DNA of 64,000 nucleotides from Hypericum androsaemum (GCA_963995505.1 OZ023197.1:789001-853000), one strand, 5' to 3'. Numbered from the stretch's first letter, positions 45,086 through 57,211 are shown. A program made the numbers and translations. The notes: a model not told the origin generated them from the letters alone.

Positions 45086-46761
45086 TTAAATTGTTAATCA
45101 CGATAATTATTTTCGTACCAATAATTACTTAGATTAATAAGTAAAAAACTATTTTAACTAAAAAGTATCAAGTTCAAGATATTGAAAACGTGTTGGTATT
45201 AAAATAATGGTAGATAATTCTCAGGTCTCTGAAAATTCATCATCCTATCTCTAGCGTCCTTCAATTTTCAGAAATAATATTCTAGTCCTCCGTTTTTGGT
45301 TTTATTATACTCTCGGTCCCTATTACCGAAATATCCAATTTTCTCTGGCGAACTCCTACTTGAAAAGACAAAAATGTTCCTCCCACTTAAAAAAGATAAA
45401 ACATCATTCTCTCCTTCTCCCTTCACCTCCTTCATCTTCCTCTCACTTCATCATCTTCTTCTAACCTTGAACCAAAATTAAAAATCAAACTTGAACCTTT
45501 TTAGTAAAAACTAAAACTAATTAGAGAATCAAAACTTAAAAACTCTAATATTAAAATAGTATACTACGTGAAGTCACAACAGTATACCATGTGAAATCAA
45601 AATGGTATACTACGTGAAGTTAAAATGGTATACCGCGTATAAATACAATGGTATATAACGTAAAAATGCATTTTATAGTTATAAATAAATATTAGATAAA
45701 TTTAATTTATAGTATAAATAAATAATTTTGTAGATAAAATTTTTACATTTATAAATAAATTTAGAGGGCAAAAAGATGCGAAGACCAACTTAAATTTTCA
45801 GATAGGCAATTTAATGAGGACATATAAAAAATTAGATGTCATGAGGTGTAAAAGAGGAGAGCAGGAGGAGCAACGTCATCGGTCCATCAATTTCGGGAAA
45901 ACGACAAATCCTACTCACGTGCCCAACATGCGTGACTCAGCTGGAAAGAGAAGATGAGCAGAATACCGAAAATAGCCCATGTCACATGCGTGCACCATTT
46001 ACATTTGGATTGAAACACGTCTTTTTAGTTAGATCAATGGAAGCTCTGGACCACGCGGAACATGTTGCAGTGCTCCACACTCGATCCGAAACCTAAAATA
46101 ACTCATAGAGAGAGTAAAAAACACTCCTGCTTACTAATTTTTTTTAAAAATTATCCCATGATCAGTAATCTATTTTTTTTATGATCATTCATCTATATTA
46201 AGTTACCTTTGTATGGTCAATATGACTATTTTTGAAACTATAAAATTTTTAAAATATCTCAATTTTTTTTCTTTCTCTCGTCTTGTACTTCCTCCCTTCT
46301 CTCTCATTTCAAAATTGAAGTCTTGTGTCAGAACTAAGAACCTCAAGTGACAATAGACTTGTACTCACTTGAGAAAAATCTTGGATTCAAGTCATACGAG
46401 TGAAAAAAATGTCATTGGGAGAACTACCGTACCCGACGATATTTAACTTTGAATATTAGTCTCACCACCAATGCGGCAATTTCCCACGCCCACGCCGTAT
46501 TATATTTAATTTCTTGGAGTTAAATCTTATTCAGATTCAATTCGATTCGTTAAAAATTTGATTTGTTAAAAATTTGATTCAGATTTGAACCGGCTCATAT
46601 GAATCAAAATTCATGTTCCAATTTATCCTTGAACGAACGAACATGAATCTGTATCCTAAATTCGTCAATTCATCAAATTATTTGGCGAATCAAAATTTTA
46701 ATTTCGAAATGAGAGATAATAGAGGAAGTACAAAGCCAGAGAGAAAGAAAAAAAGTTTGAG
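45086..46761. other. Repeat-derived intergenic DNA
   Basis: 45220-45440 resembles one arm of the Mutator-like elements (ttttattatactctcggtccc, ttttctctggcgaa, cttgaaaagacaaaaatg), but no inverted partner was found. After it comes a short array with GTATAC palindromes. The remainder is AT-rich with no gene. Confidence 0.5.
45548..45665. repeat. Short array of about 23-27-bp units with GTATAC cores
   Basis: Five imperfect units of the type atggtatactacgtgaagt(t/c)a follow one another. Each has a TAGTATAC or GGTATACC palindromic core and most have an ACGTGA or ACGTAA word. Confidence 0.75.
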
Positions 46762-47034
46762 ATGTTTTAGAAATTTTATAATTTCAAAAGTATTCATAAT
46801 GACCATACAAGGATGACTTAATATAGTTGAGTAGTTATAAAGGGACAAAAAATAGATTAGCAATTATAAGTTAAAATTTATAAAAAATTAATGACGAAGA
46901 TTTTTTTTTATCCCAAGGGGGACTGAAATGTTGTGAGAGAGAGAATATATTATGCATAATTATTGGGAGACAGATATCTAAGATATCAGTTGACATTAAA
47001 GTAGTTGGTTGTTGGGCTTTTTTAATTATTTATA

Positions 47035-48007
47035 GGGAAAAAAACTCAGAAGTCCCTTAGTTTATGTATAATGTACTAGGAGGTCCTTTCAATAGCTTTT
47101 TAGTCCCTAAGTTTTGAGAAATAGAACTGATTAATCCCTGGGTCTATATTTGGTCAATATTTTTTATGAAATGTCAAAACTACCCTTCTCCTACTCTCAT
47201 TCTTCTTCTCCTCCTTCTCTTTCGAATCATATCGAAATTCAATGGCAAAAAGCTAGCATTGTTTTCCAACTACAAGTTGGGAAGTAATTAGCAAAGAGAT
47301 ATACCCTGTGGAGTTGGTAAGAACAAGTACACAACATCAACTCTAATCGGATCACCGACCACTACCAACAAAATTCCCTAAACCCTAATCCCCTCACAAA
47401 AACCCCTAATTGGAGATCAAGAGTGAAGAAACCTTAAAGAACCCAACTCATTTTAATTAGACCTAGAAGAGCCACCGCCCCCTCCCTCTAGCTCTACAAC
47501 AGCCCGGGCCTCCGCCGCCTCCTACTCCTGATCCAGCTCCTTGATGTCGTCCTCCTCGGCCCACTTCTCGGCGCAGAGGATGGGCTCGTAGTAGTCAGCG
47601 TGGGCCTCCATGCACTTCCGCAGATTATAAGTCACCTCGAAGCACTTCTCTGAGATGTCCTCCCTATTCTTCTCCGCTTGCCTGGTCAACGCAATCCTCC
47701 CACGCAACGAACGTGATTGCTTTCTTGGGTTTGGAGATTTAATAACCTTCTTATGTAATTGCTTTTTGGGATTTCATAAGTGAGAGAGAGAGAGAGAGAG
47801 AGAGGAGGAGAGAGGGAGAGGGGGGAACGAAGGAAGAAAGAATGAGAGTAGGAGAAGGGTAGTTTTGACATTCCATAAAAAATATTGACCAAATATAGAC
47901 CCAGGGACTAATCAATTTTATTTCTCAAAACTTAGGGACTAAAAAGCTATTGAAAGGACCTCCTAGTACATTATACATAAACTTAGAGACTTCTGAGTTT
48001 TTTTCCC
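47035..48007. mobile_element. Pack-MULE with perfect 9-bp target duplication and a captured GCK-domain fragment
   Basis: TTATTTATA occurs at 47026-47034 and 48008-48016. The ends are inverted repeats beginning GGGAAAAAAACTCAGAAGTC (right end one base different), and arms match for about 190 bases (gtacattatacataaact, cttttagtccctaag, gggtctatatttggtcaatatttttta). The matching site in the duplicated copy (about 54187-54216) has a single uninterrupted ttatattata, so it is an empty site. The interior is GC-rich on the minus strand. This fits a non-autonomous Mutator-like element. Confidence 0.9.
47522..47707 (-). pseudogene. Captured fragment of a GCK-domain protein gene
   Basis: The 61-codon frame reads AEKNRED then CFEVTYNLRKCMEAHADYY and EPILCAEKWAEEDDIKEL. 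This is the second half of the plant GCK domain, whose conserved cysteines are followed by a MEAHADYYEPIL-type motif. The first half of the domain (the Gly-Cys-Lys start) is missing, and the N-terminal MRGRIALT part is not from the family. GC-rich coding DNA lies inside the inverted repeats of a Mutator-like element, so it was taken from a host gene elsewhere. A function of the fragment is not expected unless it is transcribed. Confidence 0.78.
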
Positions 48008-49049
48008 TTATTTATAAGATCTCTGAGATTTTTCTGAGAGAAGCAATTAATAGAGGATTGAATTCTCTGGAAAAAAGTAATGGGCTGAGTTGTCACATAT
48101 ACATTAAATCTTCTTAAATTAAGCATTCCACGTTAGCTAATGTCGAGGCCACAATTTTCTGGAAGGGAATTTAAAAAGAAAACAGTGTTAACCAAAATTG
48201 TCTATTACCCCAATTGGATCATTGAGATCTCCATCCAGAGATTCATGGACAGTTAATAAGCCAATAATTCCTAAGATAAATGATATTATCTTATCTCATT
48301 TTTCCTGCTACCAAAAAATATTGTAGTCGGTCAATGGATTGCTTACCAAAAAAATTGTGTTTTTATTTTATTTTGCAATTATTTATTTTAAAAATACTAA
48401 AAGTTAACCGAACATAACCAAAAGTTTAAGAATAAATATTTGACAATTTGAAAAAAGTAAGCTTATTGAATTCTTGGGAATGCGTAAATAAATATAAAAA
48501 GTGTAAAAGATTTTTTTTTGAAGAGCTATTTTGCATTAATAGTAATCATATTTACATATTACATATTAATTATAATGCCAGTGTAGAATTTCTTCGTGCC
48601 TCACATGGAACGTGCGAGGTTTCAACACCTCGAAAAAAGGAGAGAAGCTAGGAAATTGGTCAGGTTTAATAAGATAGAAGCAGATTTAAAAAACAAAAAT
48701 TGAAGTGCCAATCCCATCGATAACAAGGAGTATAAAGTGTAGAAGATATTGTTTTTATTGTTACTAGCATAGTTCTCTATTTTTTTAATTAAAAATTGTC
48801 ATTAATAGTACACAATTACTCCAACAATGAACACGTTTTATACTATTTTTCTGGATTATAATAATTGATTATGTGTTGCCGACACTTTGATAATGTGTAT
48901 GACCCATTCAAAGAAAATAAAGGCGAGAAACATGAGGTGGTTTTTTATAAATCAGTGGCAAATGTCCCTATGACATTGATTCACAGAATCCTAATAAGTA
49001 TGTCGTATACAACGACGAAGATTAATCCATTTCAAATTATTTATACGTA

Positions 49050-49395
49050 AGAAAATTTATAGTAGTCTTTTCATATCAAATCATCAAGTGATTTGATATA
49101 TACCTACCAATCCACAATTGACATGTGGATCAGTAGGTTAATTTAGCAAACTTTGACTAGAATATTCAATAATAGAAATAAAATCAAGGTAATATTGAGT
49201 CATAAAATTAAGGTAATATTGAGTCATGTTTTAATTATGACTAAATATTACCTTGATTTTATTTCCATTATTGAGTATCATAGTCAATATTACTATATTA
49301 ACTCATCAATCCATTTGTCAATTGTGAATTGATAAATACATACTAAATCACTTGGTGACTTGGTATGGAAAGATTAGTATAAAATTTCTCTAGTT
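49050..49395. mobile_element. MITE with long inverted arms
   Basis: About 345 bp, almost entirely two inverted arms: agaaaatttatagtagtctt and aaggtaatattgagtcat at the left match, inverted, gagtatcatagtcaatatt and ctttccataccaagtcacc at the right. The arms resemble those of the terminal-inverted-repeat element at 12.49-18.24 kb (aagtcattt-gtgacttgatatgt, accaatcc). The related site in copy 2 (about 55190-55225) lacks it. TACGT words flank it, but the target duplication is not certain. Confidence 0.8.
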
Positions 49396-49723
49396 ACGTT
49401 ATGAAAAATCTCCAATTTGACACGGCTCTCTCAAAACATGGACCGGTAACAAGGCACTATACATTCTAGTGTTGGAAATAGTTGAAAATTTTAGGAAAAA
49501 AAAATGATAATGTTTCAGATCTGAGTTGTAAAAAAAATACTATATGAATGCAACAATTAGGGAGAATAACCCGAGGAAAGACAACAAAAATTTGTGTGCT
49601 TCCTTGACCTCATGCCATTAATAACAGAATCATTAAAATTATTTGTACAGATTATTGGTATGTGTTCCCAGCAAGGAAGGGGGTCTAGGTTTGCGTTCGT
49701 TGCGACAGATGAATTAGGCCTTT

Positions 49724-50206
49724 TTGTATAGATTATCTTGGGACATCTTACACAATGATAAAAGTTATTTTGATATCTTTCGTGACAGCTTCTATTGCAA
49801 GTCCACTGGTGAACTGAGAAGTTCTATTAAATCTTCTGTTAATCAGGGGTTCAGGCTTTGTTATGCAGATCTGGTGAGCTCATCTATTAGGTTGGTCGGA
49901 GAGGATTCTACTGCGAACTTCTGGTTAGACAATCGGTTGGAGTACGTGATTGCAGATCGTGTAGGTGTTCCTCTACATCTTAGACATGACTCCTCGAAGA
50001 CTATTTCCGAATTTTGGGTTAACGGAAGGTGGAGAGTTCAACAGGATGTTTTGGCAGCTTATCCGGGGATCGTTGAGAACATGCGAGCTTACTTTGTGGG
50101 GCCTCCAAGCAGTGATCAAGAGATTTGGAAACATTCACAGGATGGGCGGGTTATGTCCAAGGCAGCTTATCAACGCTTTGTTGGTTGTCGGAGGTGGTGT
50201 ATTTGA
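49724..50206 (+). pseudogene. LINE ORF2 fragment (after reverse transcriptase)
   Basis: 160 open codons with the LINE pattern MYRLSWDILHNDKSYF, SSIKSSVNQGF, LVGEDSTANFWLDNRL and DGRVMSKAAYQRF. It stops where the LTR-like insertion starts. Part of the decayed LINE, not a host gene. Confidence 0.72.
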
Positions 50207-50945
50207 TTAGGATCTTTAATAGTCGAGACAAGAGTTGGACTCTTTCTCCGTAAGACGAGATTGCCCCGTATTCAGTGCTCACGGGCTGCGGCAATCGTCC
50301 CCAAGATACAACGACTAGGCTGCTTCCGAGTTTGTAGCACAACGAGTCTCGAAGCTTCGGGCGAACCTTGGATACTCTGAACTTTCTTAGAGATGGAGAG
50401 AGAAGAACGACTATTACTAATGAATGCTTATGCAATGAGTGTTCAGGGTGAGTGCAAATGATGGGGGATGGGCCTATTTATAGGCGCTGGATGGGAAGGA
50501 GGCAGACACTCCGAAAGGGGCGCATCCGTTCGGCCAGCAGGCTGGCTGGCTGCGCTCGTGGCCCTTCGGTGGTATTCTGGATCCTTCTAGGTGCGCCCCA
50601 GACCGCTCGCACGTGCGAAGTGCCAAGTGCGCCACAAAGCGCCCATTGCGACCTGCGTCCAATGCGCCATGCATACACGCACACGCACATGCACGTGCGC
50701 GGGCGCATGCACGGGCGCGTGCTCGGATGGTGCTACGCACCATTCTCGCCGCGGTCCGAGTTGGCTATCCTTCTAGGCGGTCAACTTATTTCCTAGTCAA
50801 TAAGGAGCATCTCCTTATAAATTAGAGAAAACTTGTTGCACTTTCCAATGTGGGATTGCCATTTTCCATTTCTACTTTGGGCTTTCCACTTGGGCCTTCC
50901 ACTATGGGCTTTGCATTGAACTTTCATTCAATTTTTCCCAACACG
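50190..50945. mobile_element. LTR-like insertion (probable solo LTR) inside the LINE
   Basis: Starts near tgtcggaggtgg and ends near tttttcccaaca. LINE coding sense resumes soon after, so it is an insertion. Its first part matches 57620-57800 (gtcgagacaagagt, ggctgcggcaatcgtcccc/ggctacgacaatcgtcccc, ctcgaagcttcggg). A GC-rich stretch of alternating CA/CG words lies at 50670-50730. End words (caatgtgggatt) resemble the copia D LTR. No target duplication was found, so the ends are estimates. Confidence 0.6.
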
Positions 50946-52205
50946 CCTTCGGTCCACTTTTCCTTTGGTGAGATGGGGCTCTTGGATTTGGGAAAATTTC
51001 ATCCCACCACGTCGCTCTATGGTAGTCTGGCGTGCAATTCACGGCTGTCTCCCGACGGTGGAGCTGCTTTGACGAAAAGGGTATTCAGGGCCCTCGGTCT
51101 GCATGCTCTGCCTTGTAGGGGCCGAAGACGTAGAACATTTAATGGTATCCTGTGATTTTTTGGGGGCGATTTGGCGTGCTTTCTTTCAATTTTTTGCATT
51201 ACCTGGGGTGAATATACAAGCTTCAATGAATTAGTGGCCCGTGTGATGCAGTTTTTAATTAGTCCGCAGGTTCATGCGCTTTAGAGGGTTACAGTTATCT
51301 CTTGCAATTGGGCGATTTGGACTGCACGTAATCAACAGATTTTTGATGATGTAAAGCGGAATGTGGATTCGATGATTGTGTTGATCCAAAATTTGATTGC
51401 GGAGTCAGGGGCTTTAGAGGTGGGCCACATGTTTGGCTCCTTGGAGGATGATCTTTGACCTCGGGAGCTGAGAGTGCCTGGCCGGCCTGCGCGAGCCCTG
51501 CAGATTTTAGAGGTTAGTTGGTATTGCCCGATTCCTGGTTAGGCAAAATGTAACACTGATAGGAGTGCACAAGGGGCTTCGGGTTTGACAACTGCGGCTA
51601 GAATTTTTTGCAACTGTAGAGGGTTTGTTTTGGGTTGCTTTGTGCACCAACTAGGGGTTCACTATGCTTTTTAAGCAGAGCTGGAAGTGGCTTTGTAGGC
51701 AGTTGAGATCGCGCACTATCATGGCTAGAATAATTTGTGGCTAGAGACAGACTCTACCTATGTGTTTCTTGTGTTTTGTTCTTGACAGGTGGAGGTTCTG
51801 CGGAGATTCAGGAATCGATGATTGCGTATGCAGGGCATAATTTAGCGGATGCAGGTCCATGTTACCCACATCTTTAGCGTGGGTAATACTGTAGCGATGC
51901 TTTGACTAAGATGCAAGTGACGGGTTGGTGGCCCAACGCCCCAGGAGACATTTATCGGCATATTGGCAGAGATATTCTGGTATGCTTTATTATTGTTTTG
52001 TGAATTGATGTTATGATTTCTTGTTTAGGTTGTTGGCTTAGCATGCTTGGGAATTGGATGGCTTCGGTGGTTAGGAAGGCGATGGAAGTTGGTGGTTATG
52101 GGTCCCTTGTTCGACTTGTTGTCCTGTAATAGGATTTTGTGACTCCAATGGGATTGGTGCTCTTTTTCTCTGTCGTTTGATGGCGGCAGAGTTTTTTATA
52201 AAAGC

Positions 52206-52509
52206 CCTTGGTCACAACCATTCACTATAGGTGTTCGAGTCTCTTGTTTGGTTCACTCCTCGAGGTGGGAGAGAGGGCAGTTCCCCTACGTGGGATACCT
52301 CGAGGCTAATGTGATAGGTGGCTTGCTACTGGACTGCTGTTTGTTAGTTGGCCCCCTAGACTGTCGACTTGTAGGCTCAGCTGGGTTAGCTGTTAGGCAA
52401 TTTTTTCCTAGCCTATCAGCTGGGCACATTACTCTGACTTTTCGATTTGTGGGGCTCTGCGGAGTAGGACTTAGAGTTCTTGGGCTTTTCTCTGGTTTAT
52501 AGATCAGGT
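52206..52509. other. Unassigned sequence between LINE and gypsy fragments
   Basis: A GC-richer 300-bp stretch with one 84-codon frame (52248-52502) lacking any recognised domain. It may belong to the LINE 3' end or to another insertion. Confidence 0.35.
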
Positions 52510-53930
52510 GATGCAGTCAAAAGCGTAATGCATGAGCGGTAGAGCCTTGAGTTTGCGAGTTCAAAGTAAAATCACAAGACGACAAGAAAACTTTTGGGTA
52601 AACAGAGTTTTAATTATCAAAACAAATGAATAAAACCATCGTACATGCTCTCATTATATAGAAACAGACGACTACTACTCCTAACAGGAATGAAACTACT
52701 AATGCGGAAGCAAATAACTATAGAGTCCTATATCAACTCTTAAAAATCTTACGAAATAGTAAAGAAAACAAGTTGATGTCGACTTAAATGCTCATCTTCG
52801 GATAAGGTAAGCGATCATGCTTATCCAGGAATAATAGGGCAGCTGCATCTCCATCATTCTCCCCTCATTCGAAATGATTCATCCTCGAATCGATAGGAGC
52901 TTCATCTCCAGAATCATTATCATCAGCAAAAGGTACAAGATGCTGAACATTGAATCAGAAGTGCGGATGTGGCTAGGCAATCGAAGACGATAGGCGTTTG
53001 ATTTTATCTTCTCAAGGATCTCCACGGGCCCAATCTTCTGGGAGGGCAACTTGTTCTACTCATGAGCTGAAAAATGATCTTTCGTCAAAACCGCCTAAAC
53101 ATAGTCGCCAACGTCGAATTGAACATTATGACGTTGCACATCTGCCGCAGATTTGTATCGCAAAGTGCTCGAGCTTTGCCTTAGTAACGAAATGAACATA
53201 CTGGAGGTCAGCAATGAGATCAGCAGCCCGCTTGGCACCCTAAGGAAGTGTGGCCACCATGAGCAAGTTGATAGGACCGCGAGGCAACACGGCATAAACC
53301 ACCTGAAAAGGGCATAGACCCGTGCTCCGATTGACTGATATGTTATGTGCAAATTTGGCTTGGCTAAGCTTTGTGTCCCACGAACGGAGATGATCGCCGA
53401 TTAAACAGCGTAGTAGGTTTTCAAGTGAGCAATTGACCACTTCAGTTTGGCCATCAGTCTGTGGATGGTAAGCACTACTGAAATGTAGTTCAGTATGTAT
53501 CATTTGCCACAACGAAAGCCAGAATTGACTCAGGAAGTGGGTGTCGCGATCAGAAATGATTAAGGAAGGCAAGCCATGGAGGCAAAAGATCTCGCGAAAG
53601 ACCAGTTGAGCAACATGAACAGCATTAGTAGTGTGCTTACAAGGAACAAGTGTGCCATCTTCGAGGATTTGTCCACGACCATAAAAATTGAGTCATGACC
53701 ATGCTGTGTGCGCGGTAAGCCCATGACAAAACCCATGTTGATTGCCGCCCAAGGAAGAGCATGTACTGATAACGGACGATACAAACCCGCATTAGTAGCC
53801 GTCCCTTTTGACACCTGGTACACACAACAATGAGTCACAAAACGAGTAACATCTTTTCGAGCACCTGGCCAAAAGAAGCGGCAAAAGACTAATTTAGCTG
53901 TGCGATTGCGTCCCACATGTTCAGTAGAAA
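52510..53930 (-). mobile_element. Ty3/gypsy fragment: integrase region
   Basis: Minus-strand integrase of a plant gypsy element, followed (towards 52510) by decayed C-terminal and untranslated sequence. No LTRs, reverse transcriptase or target duplication are visible. Its right edge at 53930 directly abuts segmental copy 2, so the junction probably arose by insertion-plus-deletion or recombination. Confidence 0.8.
53240..53916 (-). pseudogene. Gypsy integrase remnant, frameshifted
   Basis: Two open pieces, 53916-53560 and 53572-53240, are offset in frame. The first has FFWPGARKDVTRFVTHC and LPWAAINMGFVMGLPRTQHG; the first catalytic Asp of the DFVMGLP motif reads Gly here. The second has SDRDTHFLSQFW (second Asp) and HPQTDGQTEVVN (Glu). 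Loss of one catalytic residue and the frameshift make it inactive. Confidence 0.82.
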
Positions 53931-55490
53931 TTTGAGATGTTTTAAAAATTTTATAATTTCAAAAGTAGTCATAATGACCATACAAACGTGACTTAATATA
54001 GCTGAATAACTATAAAAGAATAAAAAATAGATTAACGACTATAGGTTAAAATTTATAAAAGATTAACGATCAAGATTTTTTTTTACCCGACAAAGGGGGA
54101 CTGAAATGTTGTGAGAGAGAGAATATATTATGCATAATTATTGGGAGACAGATATCTAAAATATCAGTTGACATTAAAGTGGTTGGTTGTTGAACTTTTT
54201 TAATTATATTATAAGATCTCTGAGATTTTTCTGAGAGAAACAATTAATAGAGGATTGAATTCTCTGGAAAAAAGTAATGGGCTGAGTTGTCACTTATACA
54301 TTAAATATTCTTAAATTAAGCATTCCACGTTAGCTAATATCGAAGGGAATTTAAAAAGAAAACAAAATTGTCTATTACCCCAATTGGATAATTGAGATCT
54401 TCATCCAGAGATTCACGGACAGTTAATAAGCAAATAATTCCTAAGATAAATGATATTATATTATCTTATCTCATTTTTCCTGCTACAAAAAAAATTGTAG
54501 TCCGTCTATGGATTGCTTACCAAAAAAATTGTGTTTTTATTTTATTTTGCAATTATTTATTTTAAAAATACTAAAAGCTAACCGAACATAACCACAAGTT
54601 TAAGAATAAATATTTGACAATTTGAAAAAAGTAAGCTTATTGAATTCTTGGGAATGCGTAAATAAATATAAAAAGTGTGAAAGATTTTTTTTGAAGAGGT
54701 ATTTTGCATTAATAGTAATCATATTTACATATTAATTATAATGCCAGTGTAGAATTTCTTCGTGCCTCACATGGAACGCGCGAGGTTTCAACACCTCGAA
54801 AAAAGGAGAGAAGCTAGGAAATTGGTCAGGTTTAATAAGATAGAAGCAGATTTAAAAAACAAAAATTGAAGTGCCAATCCCATTTATAACAAAGAGTATA
54901 AAGTGTAAAAGATATTGTTACTAGCATAGTTCTCTTTTTTTAATGAATAATTGTCATTAATAGCACACAATTACTCCAACAATGAACACGTTTTATAGTA
55001 TTTTTCTGGATTATAATAATTGATTATGTGTTGCCGACACTTTGATAATGTATATGACCCATTCAAAGAAAATAAAGGCGAGAAACATGAGGCGTTTTTT
55101 ATAAATCAGTGGCAAATGTCCCTATGACCTTGATTCACAGAATCCTAATAAGTATGTCGTATATAACGATGAAGATTAGTCCATTTCAAATTATCTATGG
55201 AAACGAATCGACCTTACTTAAGTCATGAAAAATCTCCAATTTGCCATGGCTCTATCAAAACATGGACCGGTAACAAGGTACTATATATTCTATGTTGGAA
55301 ATAGTTGAAAATTTTAGAAAAAAAATATGATAATATTTCAGATCTGAGTTGTAAAAATAATACTATATGAATGCAACAATTAGGGAGGGTAACCCGAGGA
55401 AAGACAAAACAAAAAATTGTGTGCTTCCTTGACCTCATGCCAATAATAACGTTATATATTGTAGAATCATTAAAATTATTTAAAGATTGT
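53931..55490. repeat. Segmental duplication, copy 2 (flank of MLP2)
   Basis: Matches 46762-49640 in order without the Mutator-like element and MITE present there, and with several small deletions. It is followed by the MLP2 promoter. It contains no gene of its own. Confidence 0.88.
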
Positions 55491-56056
55491 ACAAAAATTC
55501 AGGTAATGAAAGTTTAAAGATGTTTTTAAGTATGTTTGATACTTATCAAAAAACAAGTATGACAAGCAAGTTTATTTGAATTAAATAAATACAATTTTTT
55601 AAATAACATTGTATTCTAATGGTCTCCAACTTTTTTTCCAATAGTTTAGAAAATTATCTTCCCTGATAATCCACTTGAATGCAAATAATTCGTATCGAAT
55701 ATCTTGTAGATTATGAACTAGACCTAGAAAAATATGACTATATATTTGTTTAGAATATCAGTCCATGAACGATTACGAAGAGTGGTCGAGAAGAGAAGAT
55801 AAACTGCGTAGAAAAATAAAAAAATAGGTAGAAAAAAAAGAAATAAGGATAAGAAAAAAATATAATAGATTGGATTGAAATAGAAAAGACTTGGCAATTT
55901 TTTTTTTTGGAAAAAAGACTTGGTATGTTATAATGAAGTTTAAAATAATCTAACAGTCACCGACACTAACCCTAGTGATCTACTATTTGAGGACATGCAG
56001 ATCCAAGTCATTTTCAGACACAGATCAAGTGCGAATTAATATTCAATCGAAGGAAA
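55491..56056 (+). promoter_or_regulatory. MLP2 upstream region
   Basis: Similar to the MLP1 upstream region (gcaagtttatttgaa-taaataaata, ggtctcc/atctctc, gaatgcaaataatt). The TATA position that reads CTATTTAA in MLP1 and MLP3 reads CTATTTGA here (about 55982), so the core promoter may be weaker. Confidence 0.45.
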
Positions 56057-57211
56057 ATGACGTTGAAAGGTAAGTTGGAGGCGACAATGGAACTAAAATC
56101 GCCTGCTGAGAAGTTCTACAACGTGTGGAAGAAAGAAGCTCACCAAATCCCAAATCACACTCCTTCCAATATCCAGGGCGTCAATGTCCATGAAGGTTCA
56201 TGGGATACTCATGGATCCATCAAGCTCTGGAATTATACCTGTGGTAATCATCAACTTTCTCTTCTCAATTTTTTCCCGAGTTAAGGAACGAAAGACAAAG
56301 TCAAGTCTGTACACAAAAAAGACGTTTCATTTTAGGAAACGTATTGGAGAATTTCACCTATCCGGTGTCCTAATTAACAACTGATTTTCCTTCCGTTGAT
56401 ATCAATATATATTCTTAATTTAGATTAACCCAAATTGGTGAGATTACTACAGCAACGAGGTTGTTTATAATTGTAAAAAAATTTCAAAATTTTTTATCAT
56501 ACCATAGAGATTCACACTAGACCCATAACAATTCACTAAAATCTTAATTCTAATAAATTCGAATCTAATTCTAATACATTTGACGATACGAAATCAAAGT
56601 CATCATCTTTATATATGGTTTACTTGTAAGTTTTACAGGGTATGGATATAGCTGGCTCTTTTGACTTTGAAATTTTGATTTCAATATTTCGTCAAAAAAA
56701 TCCGAGTGCGAACCGCACTCCTTTGTATATGTCAGGAGTCCATTTGAGCTTGTTTATAACTATGAAAATTTCATACACAATATTGAGGTCACATATTGTC
56801 TTAAAATTTTGGATTGAATCTCGAAAAAAAAAGTTATGGATTTGATATAAAAATTGTAACACAGTAGTCTTAACTTTTGGGTTGGATACAGAGATTTTTC
56901 ATGTATGATGCAACACATACAAATTATTTAAATAGATGGGAAAGAGGAGGTGTTCAAGGAAAAGGTGGAGCACGACGATGCCAACATGAGCGTAACCCTA
57001 GTAGGGCTGGAAGGGCATGTGATGGACACTTACAAGGTGTACATCGGAACTTGGCAGCTCTTGTCGGAGGCCGCCGCCGGAAATGGCACCTCCGTCAAGC
57101 TAACCATGGTGTACGAGACCCGAGAGGCTGGTACCCCCATCTCCGTACAAGTATTTTGACTTCATGATCAGTCTCACCAAGGACATCGATGAAGGCCTTG
57201 CCAAGGCTTGA
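56057..57211 (+). pseudogene. MLP2: major-latex-protein-like gene with a 1-bp frameshift near the end
   Basis: Exon 1, 56057-56243, starts MTLKGKLEATMELKSPAEKF and ends WNYTC; exon 2 starts at 56936 with DGKEEVFKEKVEHDDAN. GT-AG borders join them in frame, as in other MLP genes (one intron near residue 62). Bet v 1-fold proteins of this type are about 150 residues, bind small hydrophobic ligands and are cytosolic. Between GGCTGG and TACAAG (57128-57147) there is one more base than in MLP1; the frame therefore ends at 57159 with TPISVQVF, and the usual final 18 or so residues (to 57211) are out of frame. The loss hits the C-terminal helix that closes the cavity. A sequencing error is possible. 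Confidence 0.82.

Larger units (their letters stand above)
46762..49640. repeat. Segmental duplication, copy 1 (of the MLP flank)
   Basis: From tttgagatgttttagaaat onward this sequence matches 53931-55490 in order, base by base over long stretches (for example gattgaattctctggaaaaaagtaatgggctgag and aaacatgaggtg). Copy 1 contains two extra insertions absent from copy 2: a Mutator-like element (47035-48007) and a MITE (49050-49395). No host gene lies in the shared part. Confidence 0.88.
49655..52205 (+). mobile_element. Decayed LINE, 3' part, interrupted by an LTR-like insertion
   Basis: From 49655 the frame reads the end of a LINE reverse-transcriptase region and the zf-RVT-type segment (DNRLEYVIADRVGVP...); after the interruption it continues from about 50960 with WIWENFIPP, the RRSMVVW segment and DVEHLMVSCDF, then an RNase H piece near 51550-51760 (TDRSAQGA, LETDSTYV). 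Many stops and shifts are present. A 3' untranslated stretch follows to about 52205. It begins where similarity to segmental copy 2 ends, so it may have inserted at or recombined into that junction. Confidence 0.75.

Noticed and set aside
50452..50825. Several overlapping 60-110 codon frames
   Set aside because: They come from the GC-rich CA/CG stretch of an LTR-like insertion and are open on both strands at once.
52520..52565. Possible tRNA-derived SINE head (gagcggtagagcc ... gagttcaaa)
   Set aside because: The words resemble polymerase III A and B boxes, but there is no cloverleaf, tail or target duplication.
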